Source of the DNA: Cohnella terricola
GTDB taxonomy: Bacteria > Bacillota > Bacilli > Paenibacillales > Paenibacillaceae
Direction: 5' to 3'
Assembly: GCF_007786475.1 (NCBI RefSeq)
Contig: NZ_VNJJ01000003.1
Location: 62,001 to 126,000 of the forward strand
DNA length: 64,000 nucleotides
Positions 16,633-25,985 of this stretch are shown piece by piece. Position numbers and translations under genes: made by a program. The notes under the pieces are model-generated. The model made no database searches. It was not told the DNA's origin and worked only from the letters and a program-made list of their open reading frames with translations. Numbering within the stretch: position 1 is the stretch's first letter; every line of letters begins with the position of its first letter.

Positions 16633-17072
16633 TACGTTTTTCCACCTCCGAACATAGGCATAATCGTTCTGACCATCCCCATGCCCATTCTCACGGCAGG
16701 CCAAGCTTTGCTAAAGAACTGCATGAAACCACCTATACCGCCTAGACCGCCGAGTAGTCCGCCGCCGCCTGGCTGAGCTCCGGCAGCGGCTCCTCCGGCG
16801 CCAATCCCTCCGGCCCCGATTCCTCCAGCTCCCCCCAACAGGGAACCTAATCCGAATAGACCAGATACGTTGGCTTTCTTCGAAACGCGTCTCGAGCGCG
16901 AGAGAGCAGGCCGGTACTTTCCTTTGGCTTGATAACCGGATAGAACGAGTTGTCCGTTCTCCACGCCTTGAATTCGTCCAACATAATAGTTCCCGTTCTT
17001 CAATACGACGCAGACGGGACGGCCCGTCATGGCGATGACCTGCTTTCGAGTCAACGCTTGATTTTTGTGCAT
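16632..17072 (-). CDS. Unrecognised protein with a Gly-rich tail
   Basis: A 146-residue protein I cannot name. Residues 1-50 look like a small beta-barrel module (RPVCVVLKNGNYYVGRIQGV, then ENGQLVLSGY) reminiscent of Sm-like folds. A basic stretch (SRSRRVSKKA) follows, then a low-complexity Gly/Ala tract at about 75-115 and an amphipathic end with several Met residues. ATG 17072 has AAGGAGG seven bases upstream. Such Gly-rich proteins are common among spore-surface proteins of Bacillales, so a spore role is possible but not shown. It is a single gene with its own hairpin terminator, divergent from the ABC1 kinase gene. Confidence 0.75.
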   Translation of the reverse strand: MHKNQALTRKQVIAMTGRPVCVVLKNGNYYVGRIQGVENGQLVLSGYQAKGKYRPALSRSRRVSKKANVSGLFGLGSLLGGAGGIGAGGIGAGGAAAGAQPGGGGLLGGLGGIGGFMQFFSKAWPAVRMGMGMVRTIMPMFGGGKT

Positions 17073-17260
17073 GATGCGACCTCCTTTCCGATCGTCACCA
17101 TTCAGCATATTCGAACAAAAGCCGCTTCTCTTGTACCCTTAACCACGGACAAGCCGAATTCCCGACCAGGCCGATCGCGGATGAAACGCAAGTTTTAGTC
17201 GCATCATGATAAAGACGAAAAAGCAGGAACGATGCGGCGGTATGGGAAGGGGGGGCGCCT

Positions 17261-18934
17261 ATGAACGCCAAAAAAAGGCTGAGGCAATTGCGGAGGTATC
17301 GGTCGATCGCCGCCGCTTTCGCGCGCAACGGGTTCGGGTACGTCTCCCGCGATATGGGGCTAACCGATAAACTCCCGTTTTATCGTGGCGAAGAAAGGGA
17401 AGGAAAACAGGCCGGCAGCATCGGGAAACGAATACGCCTGCTGCTGGAGGAACTGGGTCCTACGTTCGTCAAGCTTGGCCAGATTGCTGGCACCCGCCGA
17501 GACCTGCTTCCGGAGGATATTGTGGCGGAACTGGAACGCCTTCAGGATGAAGTTGCCGAATTCCCGTATGAACAGGCCGCCAAGATTATCGAAGAAGAAT
17601 TGGGAGCTTCCTTAGGCGAGCTGTTCCTTCGATTTGCCGAAACTCCAGTGGCTGCAGCGTCGATCGGACAAGTGTATCGCGCCGCGCTTAAGGACGGGAC
17701 CGAAGTGGCCGTGAAGGTGCAACGCCCGAATGTCCGCGCCGTAATCGAAACCGATCTGGATATTCTGGAAGAGTGGGCGAATCTGGCCGAGAGCCGGTTG
17801 GAATGGGCAAGGAATTACCGGCTCCGCGATATCGTGGACGAGCTCGGTAAAGCTCTGCGAGCCGAATTGGATTACGGGACGGAGGCCAGGAATGCAGAAC
17901 GGTTCGCGGTACAATGCCGAGAGCTGAACAGCGTTCGCGTTCCCGGCGTGTACTGGGACTACTCCACGAAACGCGTATTGACGATGGATTACATAGAAGG
18001 GATCAAATTGTCCGATCACGCACGGCTGGATCGAGCCGGTTTGAACAGACGCAAGATCGCCGAGAAGTTCGCCGAGACGATCTTGCACCAGGTGCTCGTT
18101 GAAGGTTTTTTCCATGGGGATCCTCATCCCGGCAACGTGCTTGCTCAGCCGGACAGCGGCATTGCGCTCCTTGATTTCGGCATGGCTGGGCGCTTGTCTC
18201 CGGAAATGAAGAAACATTTCGCATCGTTCGTCATCGCCCTGCGCAAACAAAGCACTAGGGGCGTACTTCGAGCGATCTCCAACATGGGCGTCGTGCCCAA
18301 AGACGCGGACATGGGATTGCTTTATGCCGACGTAGAGGATATGAGGGAGAAATATTATCGGATGCCTCTCGCCCGGGTAAGCATCGGGGAAGCCGTGCAC
18401 GACCTGTTTGCCGTCGCGTTCCGCCATCGCATCCGCATTCCGACGGAACTGACTTTGCTCGGGAAGACGCTGCTTACGACGGAGGCGGTCGTCACCGCGC
18501 TCGACCCGACCTTCAGCATTATGGATGTGGCAGAGCCGGTGGGTAGAAAACTGTTCTTCGATCGGCTAGATCCTCGCGAAACGCTGAAGAACTGGTCAGA
18601 TGAGCTCCCCGAGTATTTTGATTTGTTCAACGATGTTACAATCGGCTTAAAACAGCTTGCCCAGATGTTGAGGCAAGGAAAATTAAGGGTCGAGACGGTT
18701 GCACCCCAGGCCGACGCGGCGATGAAAAGATTGGATCGCATCAGCAATCGCTTGTCGTTCAGTATCGTGCTGCTTTCTCTGAGTATCGTCATGCTCGGAT
18801 TAATCATCGGTGCGGCAATTAGCCACGCGAAGTCTCCCCTGTGGCGGATTCCTGTCATCGAGATCGGGTTGGGCGTCTCTTTATTGATGTTTTTATGGCT
18901 GCTGCATTCCATTTTCCGTTCCGGCCGCTTTTGA
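17261..18934 (+). CDS. ABC1/UbiB-family atypical kinase
   Basis: A 557-residue protein of the ABC1 (UbiB/AarF/COQ8) kinase-like family. It shows the family KxGQ region (GPTFVKLGQIAGTRRDLLP near residue 67), the Ala-rich loop AAASIGQVYRA, the VKVQRP lysine motif, catalytic HGDPHPGN and the DFG metal site (LLDFGMAG). Two C-terminal transmembrane helices (about 500-550) anchor it to the membrane. Relatives support isoprenoid-quinone or lipid homeostasis, probably through ATPase activity. In GTRRDLLP a Gly replaces the Ser common in STR. ATG 17261 has a GGGGGG ribosome binding site. It is a single gene with a terminator. Confidence 0.92.
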   Translation: MNAKKRLRQLRRYRSIAAAFARNGFGYVSRDMGLTDKLPFYRGEEREGKQAGSIGKRIRLLLEELGPTFVKLGQIAGTRRDLLPEDIVAELERLQDEVAEFPYEQAAKIIEEELGASLGELFLRFAETPVAAASIGQVYRAALKDGTEVAVKVQRPNVRAVIETDLDILEEWANLAESRLEWARNYRLRDIVDELGKALRAELDYGTEARNAERFAVQCRELNSVRVPGVYWDYSTKRVLTMDYIEGIKLSDHARLDRAGLNRRKIAEKFAETILHQVLVEGFFHGDPHPGNVLAQPDSGIALLDFGMAGRLSPEMKKHFASFVIALRKQSTRGVLRAISNMGVVPKDADMGLLYADVEDMREKYYRMPLARVSIGEAVHDLFAVAFRHRIRIPTELTLLGKTLLTTEAVVTALDPTFSIMDVAEPVGRKLFFDRLDPRETLKNWSDELPEYFDLFNDVTIGLKQLAQMLRQGKLRVETVAPQADAAMKRLDRISNRLSFSIVLLSLSIVMLGLIIGAAISHAKSPLWRIPVIEIGLGVSLLMFLWLLHSIFRSGRF

Positions 18935-18948
18935 ACGCTGCCAGTCGG

Positions 18949-19003
18949 ATCCCCGTTGCCGCGCGGCGCGAGAAGCCCGCTCGAGGCAATGGGGATTTTT
19001 TTC
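18949..19003 (+). terminator. Terminator after the ABC1 kinase gene
   Basis: ATCCCCGTTGCC / GGCAATGGGGAT with a 24-base GC-rich interior, then TTTTTTT. Confidence 0.88.
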
Positions 19004-19085
19004 GCGTGTATGTATGTTAAAATAAAGCTCACAAACGCAATTCCCGTCCCATGGACGGAGATGCGGGAATGATGGAGGGAAGCCC

Positions 19086-19430
19086 ATGCAGCTTATCGAT
19101 ACATCGGTCGTGCAACAAATGATCGACCGTTTGGCCAATCAGAAGCTTTATATTCATCTTGAGATGACAACGGGCGCTTACGCCGCTCATTACGACAGCT
19201 CCAAACATCCTGCCGCTACTTTTATATCTAATGCGGTCGTCGAATATTCCCAAGGGTCGATCTCGGGAAGCGGCCCTTACCGTGTAGGCTTAAAGATGAA
19301 TCAGGGGTGGGTTTATTCCGAAGGGCTGACGCATTACGAAGACGAAGAGAGCGAGCGGCTTATCCTGGCAGGTCACGACAGTCAGGGCAAATTGGTCGTC
19401 GCCTTGCAATTAAGCCGGGAACCCTTCTAA
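19086..19430 (+). CDS. yojF: YojF-family protein (DUF1806)
   Basis: A 114-residue YojF-family protein. The N-terminus (MQLIDTSVVQQMIDRLANQK) and the central VVEYSQGSISGSGPYRVGLK match the family, which is nearly always paired with the bacillithiol deacetylase BshB2 (YojG), as it is here, 25 bp upstream. Its biochemical role is not established. ATG 19086 follows GATGGAGGGAAGCCC. Confidence 0.9.
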   Translation: MQLIDTSVVQQMIDRLANQKLYIHLEMTTGAYAAHYDSSKHPAATFISNAVVEYSQGSISGSGPYRVGLKMNQGWVYSEGLTHYEDEESERLILAGHDSQGKLVVALQLSREPF

Positions 19431-19455
19431 ACCGAACGAGGAGATGAGAGAATCC

Positions 19456-20112
19456 ATGGAAAGACGCATACTAGTAATTCTGCCTCATCCGGACGACGAG
19501 GCTTTCGGTTTGTCGGGTACGCTTGCCAAACATATCAGCGAAGGGGCGCAAGTGACGTACGCATGCCTAACGCTCGGGGAGATGGGCAGGAATATGGGGA
19601 TTCCGCCGTTCGCCACCCGGGTAACGCTGCCGACCATTCGCAAGAAAGAGTTGGAAGAGTCCTGCCGTGCGATCGGAATACAAGATTTGCGATTGCTCGG
19701 TTTTCACGATAAAACGATAGAATTCGAAGATCAAGGGCGGTTAGAAGCCCGAATCGAAGATTTGGTGAACGAAGTGAATCCTTCGTTGATCGTGACCTTC
19801 TATCCGGGGTACAGCGTACATCCCGATCACGATGCGTGCGGGGCGGCGGTCATTCGCACCGTCGGCAGAATTCCCCAGGACCGGCGGCCGCCCGTTCATT
19901 GCATTGCCTTTTCCAACAACCATGAACAGTATATTGGAAAACCCGATATCATTAATGATGTTAAACATTTCTTGAAACAGAAGATTGCTTCTATTCAAGC
20001 TCATCGTTCTCAATTTCAAGCGGCGGAATTGCTAGGACGCGGCGAAATGAAAGACAGAGAATTTCAAGAACGGTTCGGCACGGAACGGTTCTGGACGTAT
20101 CCCTTTGACTAA
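19456..20112 (+). CDS. bshB2: Bacillithiol biosynthesis deacetylase BshB2
   Basis: A 218-residue zinc-dependent LmbE-like deacetylase that removes acetyl from GlcNAc-malate to give GlcN-malate in bacillithiol synthesis. HPDDE at residues 11-15 carries the metal ligands His11 and Asp14, and YPGYSVHPDHDACG supplies the later His. I favour ATG 19456 (MERRILVILPHPDDE); ATG 19444 is immediately after GAGGAG, which is too close. With yojF it forms a two-gene unit. Bacillithiol is the Firmicutes low-molecular-weight thiol, so this also supports the taxonomic call. Confidence 0.93.
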   Translation: MERRILVILPHPDDEAFGLSGTLAKHISEGAQVTYACLTLGEMGRNMGIPPFATRVTLPTIRKKELEESCRAIGIQDLRLLGFHDKTIEFEDQGRLEARIEDLVNEVNPSLIVTFYPGYSVHPDHDACGAAVIRTVGRIPQDRRPPVHCIAFSNNHEQYIGKPDIINDVKHFLKQKIASIQAHRSQFQAAELLGRGEMKDREFQERFGTERFWTYPFD

Positions 20113-20166
20113 ATAAATGTCATCATTCTAGGATCGCCGCATGGTTGCGGTTCACTGAAGCACGCA

Positions 20167-20209
20167 CACAAAACCCGCACCCCGTATAAGGGATGCGGGT
20201 TTTGTGTAG
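20167..20209. terminator. Terminator after bshB2
   Basis: ACACAAAACCCGCA / TGCGGGTTTTGTGT, with symmetrical A and T runs. Confidence 0.88.
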
Positions 20210-20296
20210 CTAGCCCCGGGAAGATAGCATTGCAAGTCCCATTCCACTATACTTGAACATAATGGAAGCTTATTTGCAGTCGGAAGGAGAACTACG

Positions 20297-21895
20297 ATGC
20301 TCAATCACGTCCTGCTCATCTCTCTGCTCGTGATCGTCGTTTTGCCTGTACTCGCTTTTTTCGCCTATATGTACTTGTTGTCCAAGAAACCAAAACATTC
20401 GATTATTCGGTCGCATCCTTTTCTCGGCTGGGTGAGATATTTGCTGGAGAAATTGGGGCCGGAGTTCCGCCAATATTGGTTCGATAACGATACGGAAGGC
20501 AAACCGTTCTCGCGAGCCGACTTCGTCGGAATCGTGTATGCGGCGAAATACAGGACGGATCTGATCTCGTTCGGCGGCAGGAGGGACTACGAGAAGCCCG
20601 GCTTCTACTTATCCAACGCGATGTTCCCGACGCTGACCAGCGAGCTTAAAGTAGACAACGAACGAAGCATTCCCGGCAAAAAATATGTGATTACGGACGA
20701 AGGTTTATTTACCCGGAAGGAAAAATTCGTGGAAGAGCAAGTCAAGCCTTGGCTGCTCTTAGACGAGGACGTCATCGTCGTCGGGGAGAACCGCAGGTTT
20801 CCTTGGCGGCTGAAAGGCATGTTCGGGGCATCGGCGACTTCCTACGGCGCTGTAGGCGAGCACTACATACAATCTACCGGAACCGGAGCGTTCATGGCGG
20901 GCGGTTCCTGGATCAATACCGGCGAAGGCGGAGTAGCCGACGTGCATCTGGCTACGGGAGCCGATATTGTCTCACAAATCGGGCCGGGCATGTTCGGCTT
21001 TCGCGACGATTCCGGCCGATTCTCGATCGAGGAATACAAGCGTAAAGCCGAACTGCCGAATATTAAAGCGTTCGAATTAAAGTTTCACCAAGGCGCGAAA
21101 ATACGCGGAGGGCATCTGGAAGGCTCAAAAGTGACAGAGAAAGTCGCAGCAGCCCGTCTTGTGCCGGTCGGCAAAACGGTGAATTCGCCGAACCGCTTCG
21201 AATTTCTGACCAGTCCGGAGGAAGCGCTCCGTTTCATCGGCACGTTGCAGGAAGAAGGCGGCAAGCCAGTGGGCATCAAGATCGTCGTTGGTGACCCGAA
21301 ACGTCTTGAGCCTTTATTCCGGGCAATGATCGATCTCGATATTTATCCGGATTTCATTACGGTGGATGGGTCCGAAGGCGGATCCGGCGCGACCTTTAAA
21401 GCAATGGCGGACGGGATGGGGCTGCCGCTTTTCTCAGCACTTATAATTCTCGACGATGCCGCCAGGAAGTTCGGCGTGCGCGACCGCTTCAAAATATTCG
21501 CATCCGGCAAGCTGATCACGCCCGACAAAGTTGCGATCGCCATGGCGCTCGGAGCGGACTGCGTAAACTCTGCTCGCGGCTTTATGATGGCTAACGGCTG
21601 CATCATGGCGATGCAGTGCCATACCGGCAAATGTCCGACCGGAATTACGACGACGGATTTCAAATTCCAAGAGGCGCTTGCCCCAGAAGAGAAGATGTGG
21701 CGCGTCATGAACTATATTTTGCAGCTTAGAGAAGGGGTGTTCTCGCTAGCGGCCGCTTGCGGATTGGATAGCCCACGGGAATTCGGAAGAGAGCACGTCG
21801 TCTTCGCGAATGAGAATGGCCAAAGTATGAGAATCGTCGATTTATTCCCATATCCGGAGAACGGTCGGCGCGAGAGTCAGGGGGAGAGTCTATGA
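20297..21895 (+). CDS. FMN-binding glutamate synthase-like protein (YerD type)
   Basis: A 532-residue protein with one N-terminal transmembrane helix (about 5-27) and the FMN/3Fe-4S domain of glutamate synthase. Visible signatures are FITVDGSEGGSGATF and GCIMAMQCHTGKCPTG, the latter with Cys residues for the iron-sulfur cluster. It lacks the N-terminal glutaminase domain of full GOGAT, as in Bacillus YerD. The in vivo substrate is unknown, though a glutamate synthase-type redox reaction is likely. GGAAGGAGAACTACG precedes ATG 20297. A lipoprotein gene overlaps its stop by four bases. Confidence 0.92.
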   Translation: MLNHVLLISLLVIVVLPVLAFFAYMYLLSKKPKHSIIRSHPFLGWVRYLLEKLGPEFRQYWFDNDTEGKPFSRADFVGIVYAAKYRTDLISFGGRRDYEKPGFYLSNAMFPTLTSELKVDNERSIPGKKYVITDEGLFTRKEKFVEEQVKPWLLLDEDVIVVGENRRFPWRLKGMFGASATSYGAVGEHYIQSTGTGAFMAGGSWINTGEGGVADVHLATGADIVSQIGPGMFGFRDDSGRFSIEEYKRKAELPNIKAFELKFHQGAKIRGGHLEGSKVTEKVAAARLVPVGKTVNSPNRFEFLTSPEEALRFIGTLQEEGGKPVGIKIVVGDPKRLEPLFRAMIDLDIYPDFITVDGSEGGSGATFKAMADGMGLPLFSALIILDDAARKFGVRDRFKIFASGKLITPDKVAIAMALGADCVNSARGFMMANGCIMAMQCHTGKCPTGITTTDFKFQEALAPEEKMWRVMNYILQLREGVFSLAAACGLDSPREFGREHVVFANENGQSMRIVDLFPYPENGRRESQGESL

Positions 21896-22332
21896 GGGCA
21901 AAACGATGGGCGATCGCCGCTCTGCTTGCCGTTCTTTTGACCGGATGCGTCCGCAACGAGGCGCCCGGCGGAACCGCAAACAGCGCGGCCGTACATATGG
22001 ACGATCAGCGTGAGCAATTGCTAAAAAAGTTTCAAGGCACGTGGATTAACGAGGAAGATCCTCAGTTTATCCTCGAATTAAAAGGCAACGTGGAGACGAC
22101 CGGTATCGATCAATCGGAGCAATTGACGGAGTCGGAATTCGAAATCGTGGAATTCGATGCAGAAGCCAAGTACATCGTCGTGCAAGGCCTTAGTCAGGAC
22201 CTCAACGAAGGCCCGGACGCGGAGAAAAAGGCCTACACGAGCAAGCTCCAATTAGAAGGGGACGGGAACTCGCTACTCTATACGTATGATTATCTCAACA
22301 CGAATGTCGAGAGCCATTGGCAAAAAAAATAG
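21892..22332 (+). CDS. Small lipoprotein of unknown function
   Basis: A 146-residue lipoprotein not otherwise recognised. The signal MRAKRWAIAALLAVL ends in the lipobox LTGC (Cys19). The mature part is acidic, with a compact lipocalin-like beta pattern (KFQGTWINEEDPQFILELKG, then SLLYTYDYL). Its ATGA start overlaps the YerD-like stop, so the two are probably translated together, although one product is membrane-anchored on the cytoplasmic side and the other is exported. Confidence 0.8.
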   Translation: MRAKRWAIAALLAVLLTGCVRNEAPGGTANSAAVHMDDQREQLLKKFQGTWINEEDPQFILELKGNVETTGIDQSEQLTESEFEIVEFDAEAKYIVVQGLSQDLNEGPDAEKKAYTSKLQLEGDGNSLLYTYDYLNTNVESHWQKK

Positions 22333-22458
22333 GTGGGCACAAAAGCCCCTAGTTTTCTTGAAATCTACCGTTCGATTATGGGACAATGAAGGAGAATTCG
22401 GTCAAATGCAATGACGATCGAATCTCAAGGTTACACGACGGAGGGATGATATCAATTT

Positions 22459-23376
22459 ATGAAAACGATCAAACTGGGCACCAGTTCGCTTGAAGTACCG
22501 GTACTTGCTGTTGGCTGCATGCGCATTAATTCGCTGGACAAGCAAGGCGCGGAGAGATTCATTCGTACGTCGATGGAACAAGGAGCTAATTTCTTCGATC
22601 ATGCGGATATTTACGGCGATGGCGCATGCGAAGAAATATTTGCAGACGCGATCGACATGAACGCCAACCTCCGCAGCCAGATGATTCTGCAATCCAAGTG
22701 CGGTATCCGCAAAGGTATGTTCGATTTCTCCAAAGAACATATTCTGAATTCGGTCGATGGCATCTTGAAACGGCTGAAAACCGACTATTTGGACGTTCTG
22801 CTGCTGCACCGTCCGGATGCGCTCGTCGAACCGGAAGAAATAGCCGAAGCGTTCGATAAGCTTGAAAGCTCGGGCAAGGTTCGCCACTTCGGCGTATCCA
22901 ACCAAAAACCGATGCAGATCGAACTGCTGAAGAAGTTCGTCAAGCAACCGCTCGTCGCGAACCAACTGCAGCTAAGCATCACGAACGCGAACATGATTAC
23001 GAACGGCTTTAACGTAAATATGGAGAACTCGTCGGCGACGGACCGCGACGGCAGCATTCTGGATTATTGTCGTCTCCACGACATTACGGTTCAGCCATGG
23101 TCTCCGTTCCAATACGGATTCTTCGAAGGCGTATTCCTGGACAACGACAAGTTCCCCGAACTGAACAAGAAGATCGACGAGATCGCCGCAAAGCATAGCG
23201 TGAGCAATACGACGATCGCGATCGCCTGGCTCCTGCGTCACCCGGCCCGGATGCAGCCGGTTACGGGAACGATGAACATCGAGCGGCTCATCGATTGCTG
23301 CAAAGCAAGCGATGTCGAGCTGTCCCGCGAAGATTGGTATGAAATTCTGCGCGCGGCGGGCAACGTTCTACCTTAA
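22459..23376 (+). CDS. Aldo/keto reductase (YdhF-like)
   Basis: A 305-residue NAD(P)H-dependent aldo/keto reductase. The TIM-barrel tetrad is visible: Asp and Tyr in FFDHADIYGDG, Lys in LQSKCG and His in LDVLLLHRPDAL. VRHFGVSNQ follows, and VTGTMNIERL is the cofactor-binding end. The length and the IAWLLRHPARMQPVTGT pattern are those of the YdhF-like group. The physiological carbonyl substrate is unknown. GGAGGGATGATATC precedes ATG 22459. It is a single gene, convergent with the gerA operon. Confidence 0.93.
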   Translation: MKTIKLGTSSLEVPVLAVGCMRINSLDKQGAERFIRTSMEQGANFFDHADIYGDGACEEIFADAIDMNANLRSQMILQSKCGIRKGMFDFSKEHILNSVDGILKRLKTDYLDVLLLHRPDALVEPEEIAEAFDKLESSGKVRHFGVSNQKPMQIELLKKFVKQPLVANQLQLSITNANMITNGFNVNMENSSATDRDGSILDYCRLHDITVQPWSPFQYGFFEGVFLDNDKFPELNKKIDEIAAKHSVSNTTIAIAWLLRHPARMQPVTGTMNIERLIDCCKASDVELSREDWYEILRAAGNVLP

Positions 23377-23391
23377 TAAGCCGATACAAAT

Positions 23392-23420
23392 AAAGGGAGG
23401 GGTAACCCTTCCTTTTTTTC
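23392..23420. terminator. Terminator between the aldo/keto reductase and gerB genes
   Basis: AAAGGGAGG / CCTTCCTTT (one G-U pair) with a six-base loop, then a T-run on the plus strand. Confidence 0.8.
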
Positions 23421-23432
23421 ATGCGATAATTC

Positions 23433-24545
23433 CTATCCGTCGCCGTTCATCTTCCTACCGCGGCGGCGCAATAATGCCGCAACAATCAACAACAGCATCG
23501 GGCATACATAGGCGACGTTATTGAGCAACGGCCAAGTTGTATTGACGATTTCTTCAAGCGTCGCTTCGTTCGTATACGTGGTAAGAGATAGAAGCAGGCA
23601 AACGAACGCGACGGGAAAAACGATCAGGCGTTCGTTGCTCAGCTTTAGCAGGTGCGACACCGATCGCACGAGAATAAAGAGCAGGATCGAAGCTTTGAAA
23701 TAAAAGCCGACGATCAGCGAGAAGCCGATCACGGACTCGATTCTCTCAATGGTTTCCCGAATAAAGATCAGCCGCGCCAGTTGATATAACGAATACTTAA
23801 GATCGCCGGATAACGGTCCCAGCACCATAATGCTGCATATGATCGATAGGAGCAACGTCGCCCCGTTCGCGGCTAGTCCGAAATAAAGATGTTTCCGTAC
23901 GTTCGGCGCATCCTTGGGCCGAATGCAAGGCAGGATAATCGCAAAAACGACCAGCTCGGCATACGGAAATCCGTAGGCGATATATGCGGCATGGAATATC
24001 GGGCCGATCCCGCTCGGGACAATGGGGAGAAGATATTCCACGTGATAGAGGTTTGCGACCAGAACGCATACGAGAAAGATGAATCCGAACATTAAAATGA
24101 GCAAAAGCGGGGCCATTCGGGCGATCGCTTCGATTCCGGCGCGCACGGTTAAAGCGATCGTGACAAATAGCAGGGCATTCACGGCGTAGGTGGGCGATTC
24201 TTTTAACATCGTGGTTTTGAAGAAAGCTCCGATCTCGATCACGATCCCGGCAACGTGCCAGAACATCACGCAAACGAACGGAATAAACAGCAGAACGGTC
24301 CAGCCTCTGCCAAGCAGCGAACCGCTGTATTCGATCAGGGATTGATGCGGAAAGCGGCGATACAAATAAAGAATGCCTGTTAGCAAAAGCATTCCCAAGA
24401 TTAAGGCGATAAGAAGCGAGATCCATGCCGCGTTCCCGGCAACGTTCGTTAAGGGAGCGGGGATAATTACGATGGAGGAGCCGGTCAAATAAAAAAGGAA
24501 CAGAATGGTCATCTGGACGGAACTGATTTGTTCTTGCTTGTTCAT
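23433..24545 (-). CDS. Spore germinant receptor subunit B (GerAB-type permease)
   Basis: A 370-residue integral membrane protein of the endospore amino-acid-permease-like GerAB family, with about ten hydrophobic helices. It starts MNKQEQISSVQMTILFLFYL, a typical GerAB N-terminus. The B subunit is the part of GerA-type receptors that binds the germinant. GGGAGGAACCC sits just before ATG 24545. It is the last gene of an A-C-D-B operon on the minus strand and acts in the inner spore membrane. Confidence 0.92.
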   Translation of the reverse strand: MNKQEQISSVQMTILFLFYLTGSSIVIIPAPLTNVAGNAAWISLLIALILGMLLLTGILYLYRRFPHQSLIEYSGSLLGRGWTVLLFIPFVCVMFWHVAGIVIEIGAFFKTTMLKESPTYAVNALLFVTIALTVRAGIEAIARMAPLLLILMFGFIFLVCVLVANLYHVEYLLPIVPSGIGPIFHAAYIAYGFPYAELVVFAIILPCIRPKDAPNVRKHLYFGLAANGATLLLSIICSIMVLGPLSGDLKYSLYQLARLIFIRETIERIESVIGFSLIVGFYFKASILLFILVRSVSHLLKLSNERLIVFPVAFVCLLLSLTTYTNEATLEEIVNTTWPLLNNVAYVCPMLLLIVAALLRRRGRKMNGDG

Positions 24546-24564
24546 GGGTTCCTCCCGATCGAAT

Positions 24565-24813
24565 TCATGACGAGGAAGCCGTCGGATTCAGCCAGCTGAC
24601 GATCCGTTTGGCCGGCCCCGTGAACAGGTTGAATAGCGTATCCAGGTTAGGCCATCGCTTCTCCGTTACAAACAAAAAGCCGAGATAAAATATACACACC
24701 AGCAATCCGCCATAAACCGCGCGTTCCTTGAAGCGAGCCTGTCCAAAAGCCGAGACGTCGCAGACGAGCATGGCGAAGGCCAAAGCAGCGAAGCATACGA
24801 GTTTTGCAAACAC
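24565..24813 (-). CDS. Small two-helix membrane protein in the gerA operon (D-protein type)
   Basis: An 82-residue protein with two hydrophobic helices (FAKLVCFAALAFAMLVC and GGLLVCIFYLGFLFV) and a short polar tail. I chose GTG 24813 because AGGAG lies eight bases upstream and 14 bases separate it from the C-subunit stop; the frame extends further upstream only inside gerC. Small two-helix D proteins are known companions of some GerA-type receptors and modulate receptor function. Assignment to that group is by size, topology and position only. Confidence 0.75.
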   Translation of the reverse strand: MFAKLVCFAALAFAMLVCDVSAFGQARFKERAVYGGLLVCIFYLGFLFVTEKRWPNLDTLFNLFTGPAKRIVSWLNPTASSS

Positions 24814-24827
24814 GGTTATTTCTCCTT

Positions 24828-25985
24828 TTACCCGAAAGGCGTTCCGACGTTCATGCCGGTATTTAATACTTGGACGTTTACCCGGATATCGTATCTGCTT
24901 TGGGCGAACCGTTCGTCCCAATTAGGCTCAAGACGTTTCCACTGCTGGAGGTTTCTTCTGTACAATCGATCGCCGATGCCGATCACGTCCAACTTCTGCG
25001 CTTTAAAGATCGAGATCGCGTGTTCCAGCCGCGCTTGGACTTGATCGGCGATCCTGCGCTCGAACCGCTTCGTGTCTTCCACCGATTTCAGGCGGGAGCA
25101 CCGCAATTCCCCGATCGTGCCTTTGATTTCGATTTTGACCCCGACCGTTACGTCGTTGCCGTTGACTCGTGGACCGAGGTTGCTTTTGAAAGAGACTACC
25201 TCGAGCGACTCCTTGTTGTTCACTTGTCCCTGGGCGCTGCCCATGCATGGAAATTCGAGTATCCCGCTTTGATATTTGTCGACCAGCATGAGGTAAGCTT
25301 CCGTGTCTTTTTCCTCCAAGATATGAACCAACTTGCTCCCCTTAATCACCGCGATCCGGGAAACGATCGCTTCTTTGCCCGAGGGAGATTTATGGATATA
25401 CGGAATATCGGAGGTGTTCGAGGGACTTTTCAAATGAATGGCCAATTCGTAGAGCGGGATATTGGATGTTTTGGCGGAATAGAGAGCGCCGTTCGATTCC
25501 ATTTTCTTGTATTGTTGGCCGATTGTCTGTTCGATAAACGGCTTAATTTTTAAGTAGTCTTCCGCCGAGCCTTCTGTTACTAGCGGAAGTACGGTTCCGC
25601 GCGGCTCGTGATCTCTCGAGAAATAGTCGAGGATTTCTCGAATATTTTGCGTCCTGGCTAATCTTTCGCCGATCAGAATGACGCGCATATGGTCCCATTT
25701 CGCTTTGCGTCCGAACCTCGTCGGGATATCCCGAATCGCTTCGAAGATCGTATCTCCGCTCGTGCGGATATTGATGCCTTTTGCCGAGGATTTCGATCCT
25801 CCACTCATCTCAGTTTTGCCGGATGGGTTGTAGAAATGGGTCGTGAGCTGGATCTGATCTGCCTCCGTACGATCGATGGCCACCGCTTGCACAAACCCGT
25901 ACTCGTCCAGTTCATGATTATCCCAGCATCCGGCCGTAAGCAGCATCGTCCATACCGCTGCGAGAATCGCGGCAACCGGCTTCAC
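24828..25985 (-). CDS. Spore germinant receptor subunit C, Ger(x)C-family lipoprotein
   Basis: A 385-residue lipoprotein. The signal MKPVAAILAAVWTMLL ends in lipobox TAGC, followed by WDNHELDEYGFVQAVAIDRT, the classic Ger(x)C start. It starts at GTG 25985 and overlaps the A-subunit stop by four bases. The C subunit sits on the outer face of the inner spore membrane in complex with A and B. The C-terminal region around AISIFKAQKLDVIGIGD is conserved in the family. Confidence 0.93.
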   Translation of the reverse strand: MKPVAAILAAVWTMLLTAGCWDNHELDEYGFVQAVAIDRTEADQIQLTTHFYNPSGKTEMSGGSKSSAKGINIRTSGDTIFEAIRDIPTRFGRKAKWDHMRVILIGERLARTQNIREILDYFSRDHEPRGTVLPLVTEGSAEDYLKIKPFIEQTIGQQYKKMESNGALYSAKTSNIPLYELAIHLKSPSNTSDIPYIHKSPSGKEAIVSRIAVIKGSKLVHILEEKDTEAYLMLVDKYQSGILEFPCMGSAQGQVNNKESLEVVSFKSNLGPRVNGNDVTVGVKIEIKGTIGELRCSRLKSVEDTKRFERRIADQVQARLEHAISIFKAQKLDVIGIGDRLYRRNLQQWKRLEPNWDERFAQSRYDIRVNVQVLNTGMNVGTPFG

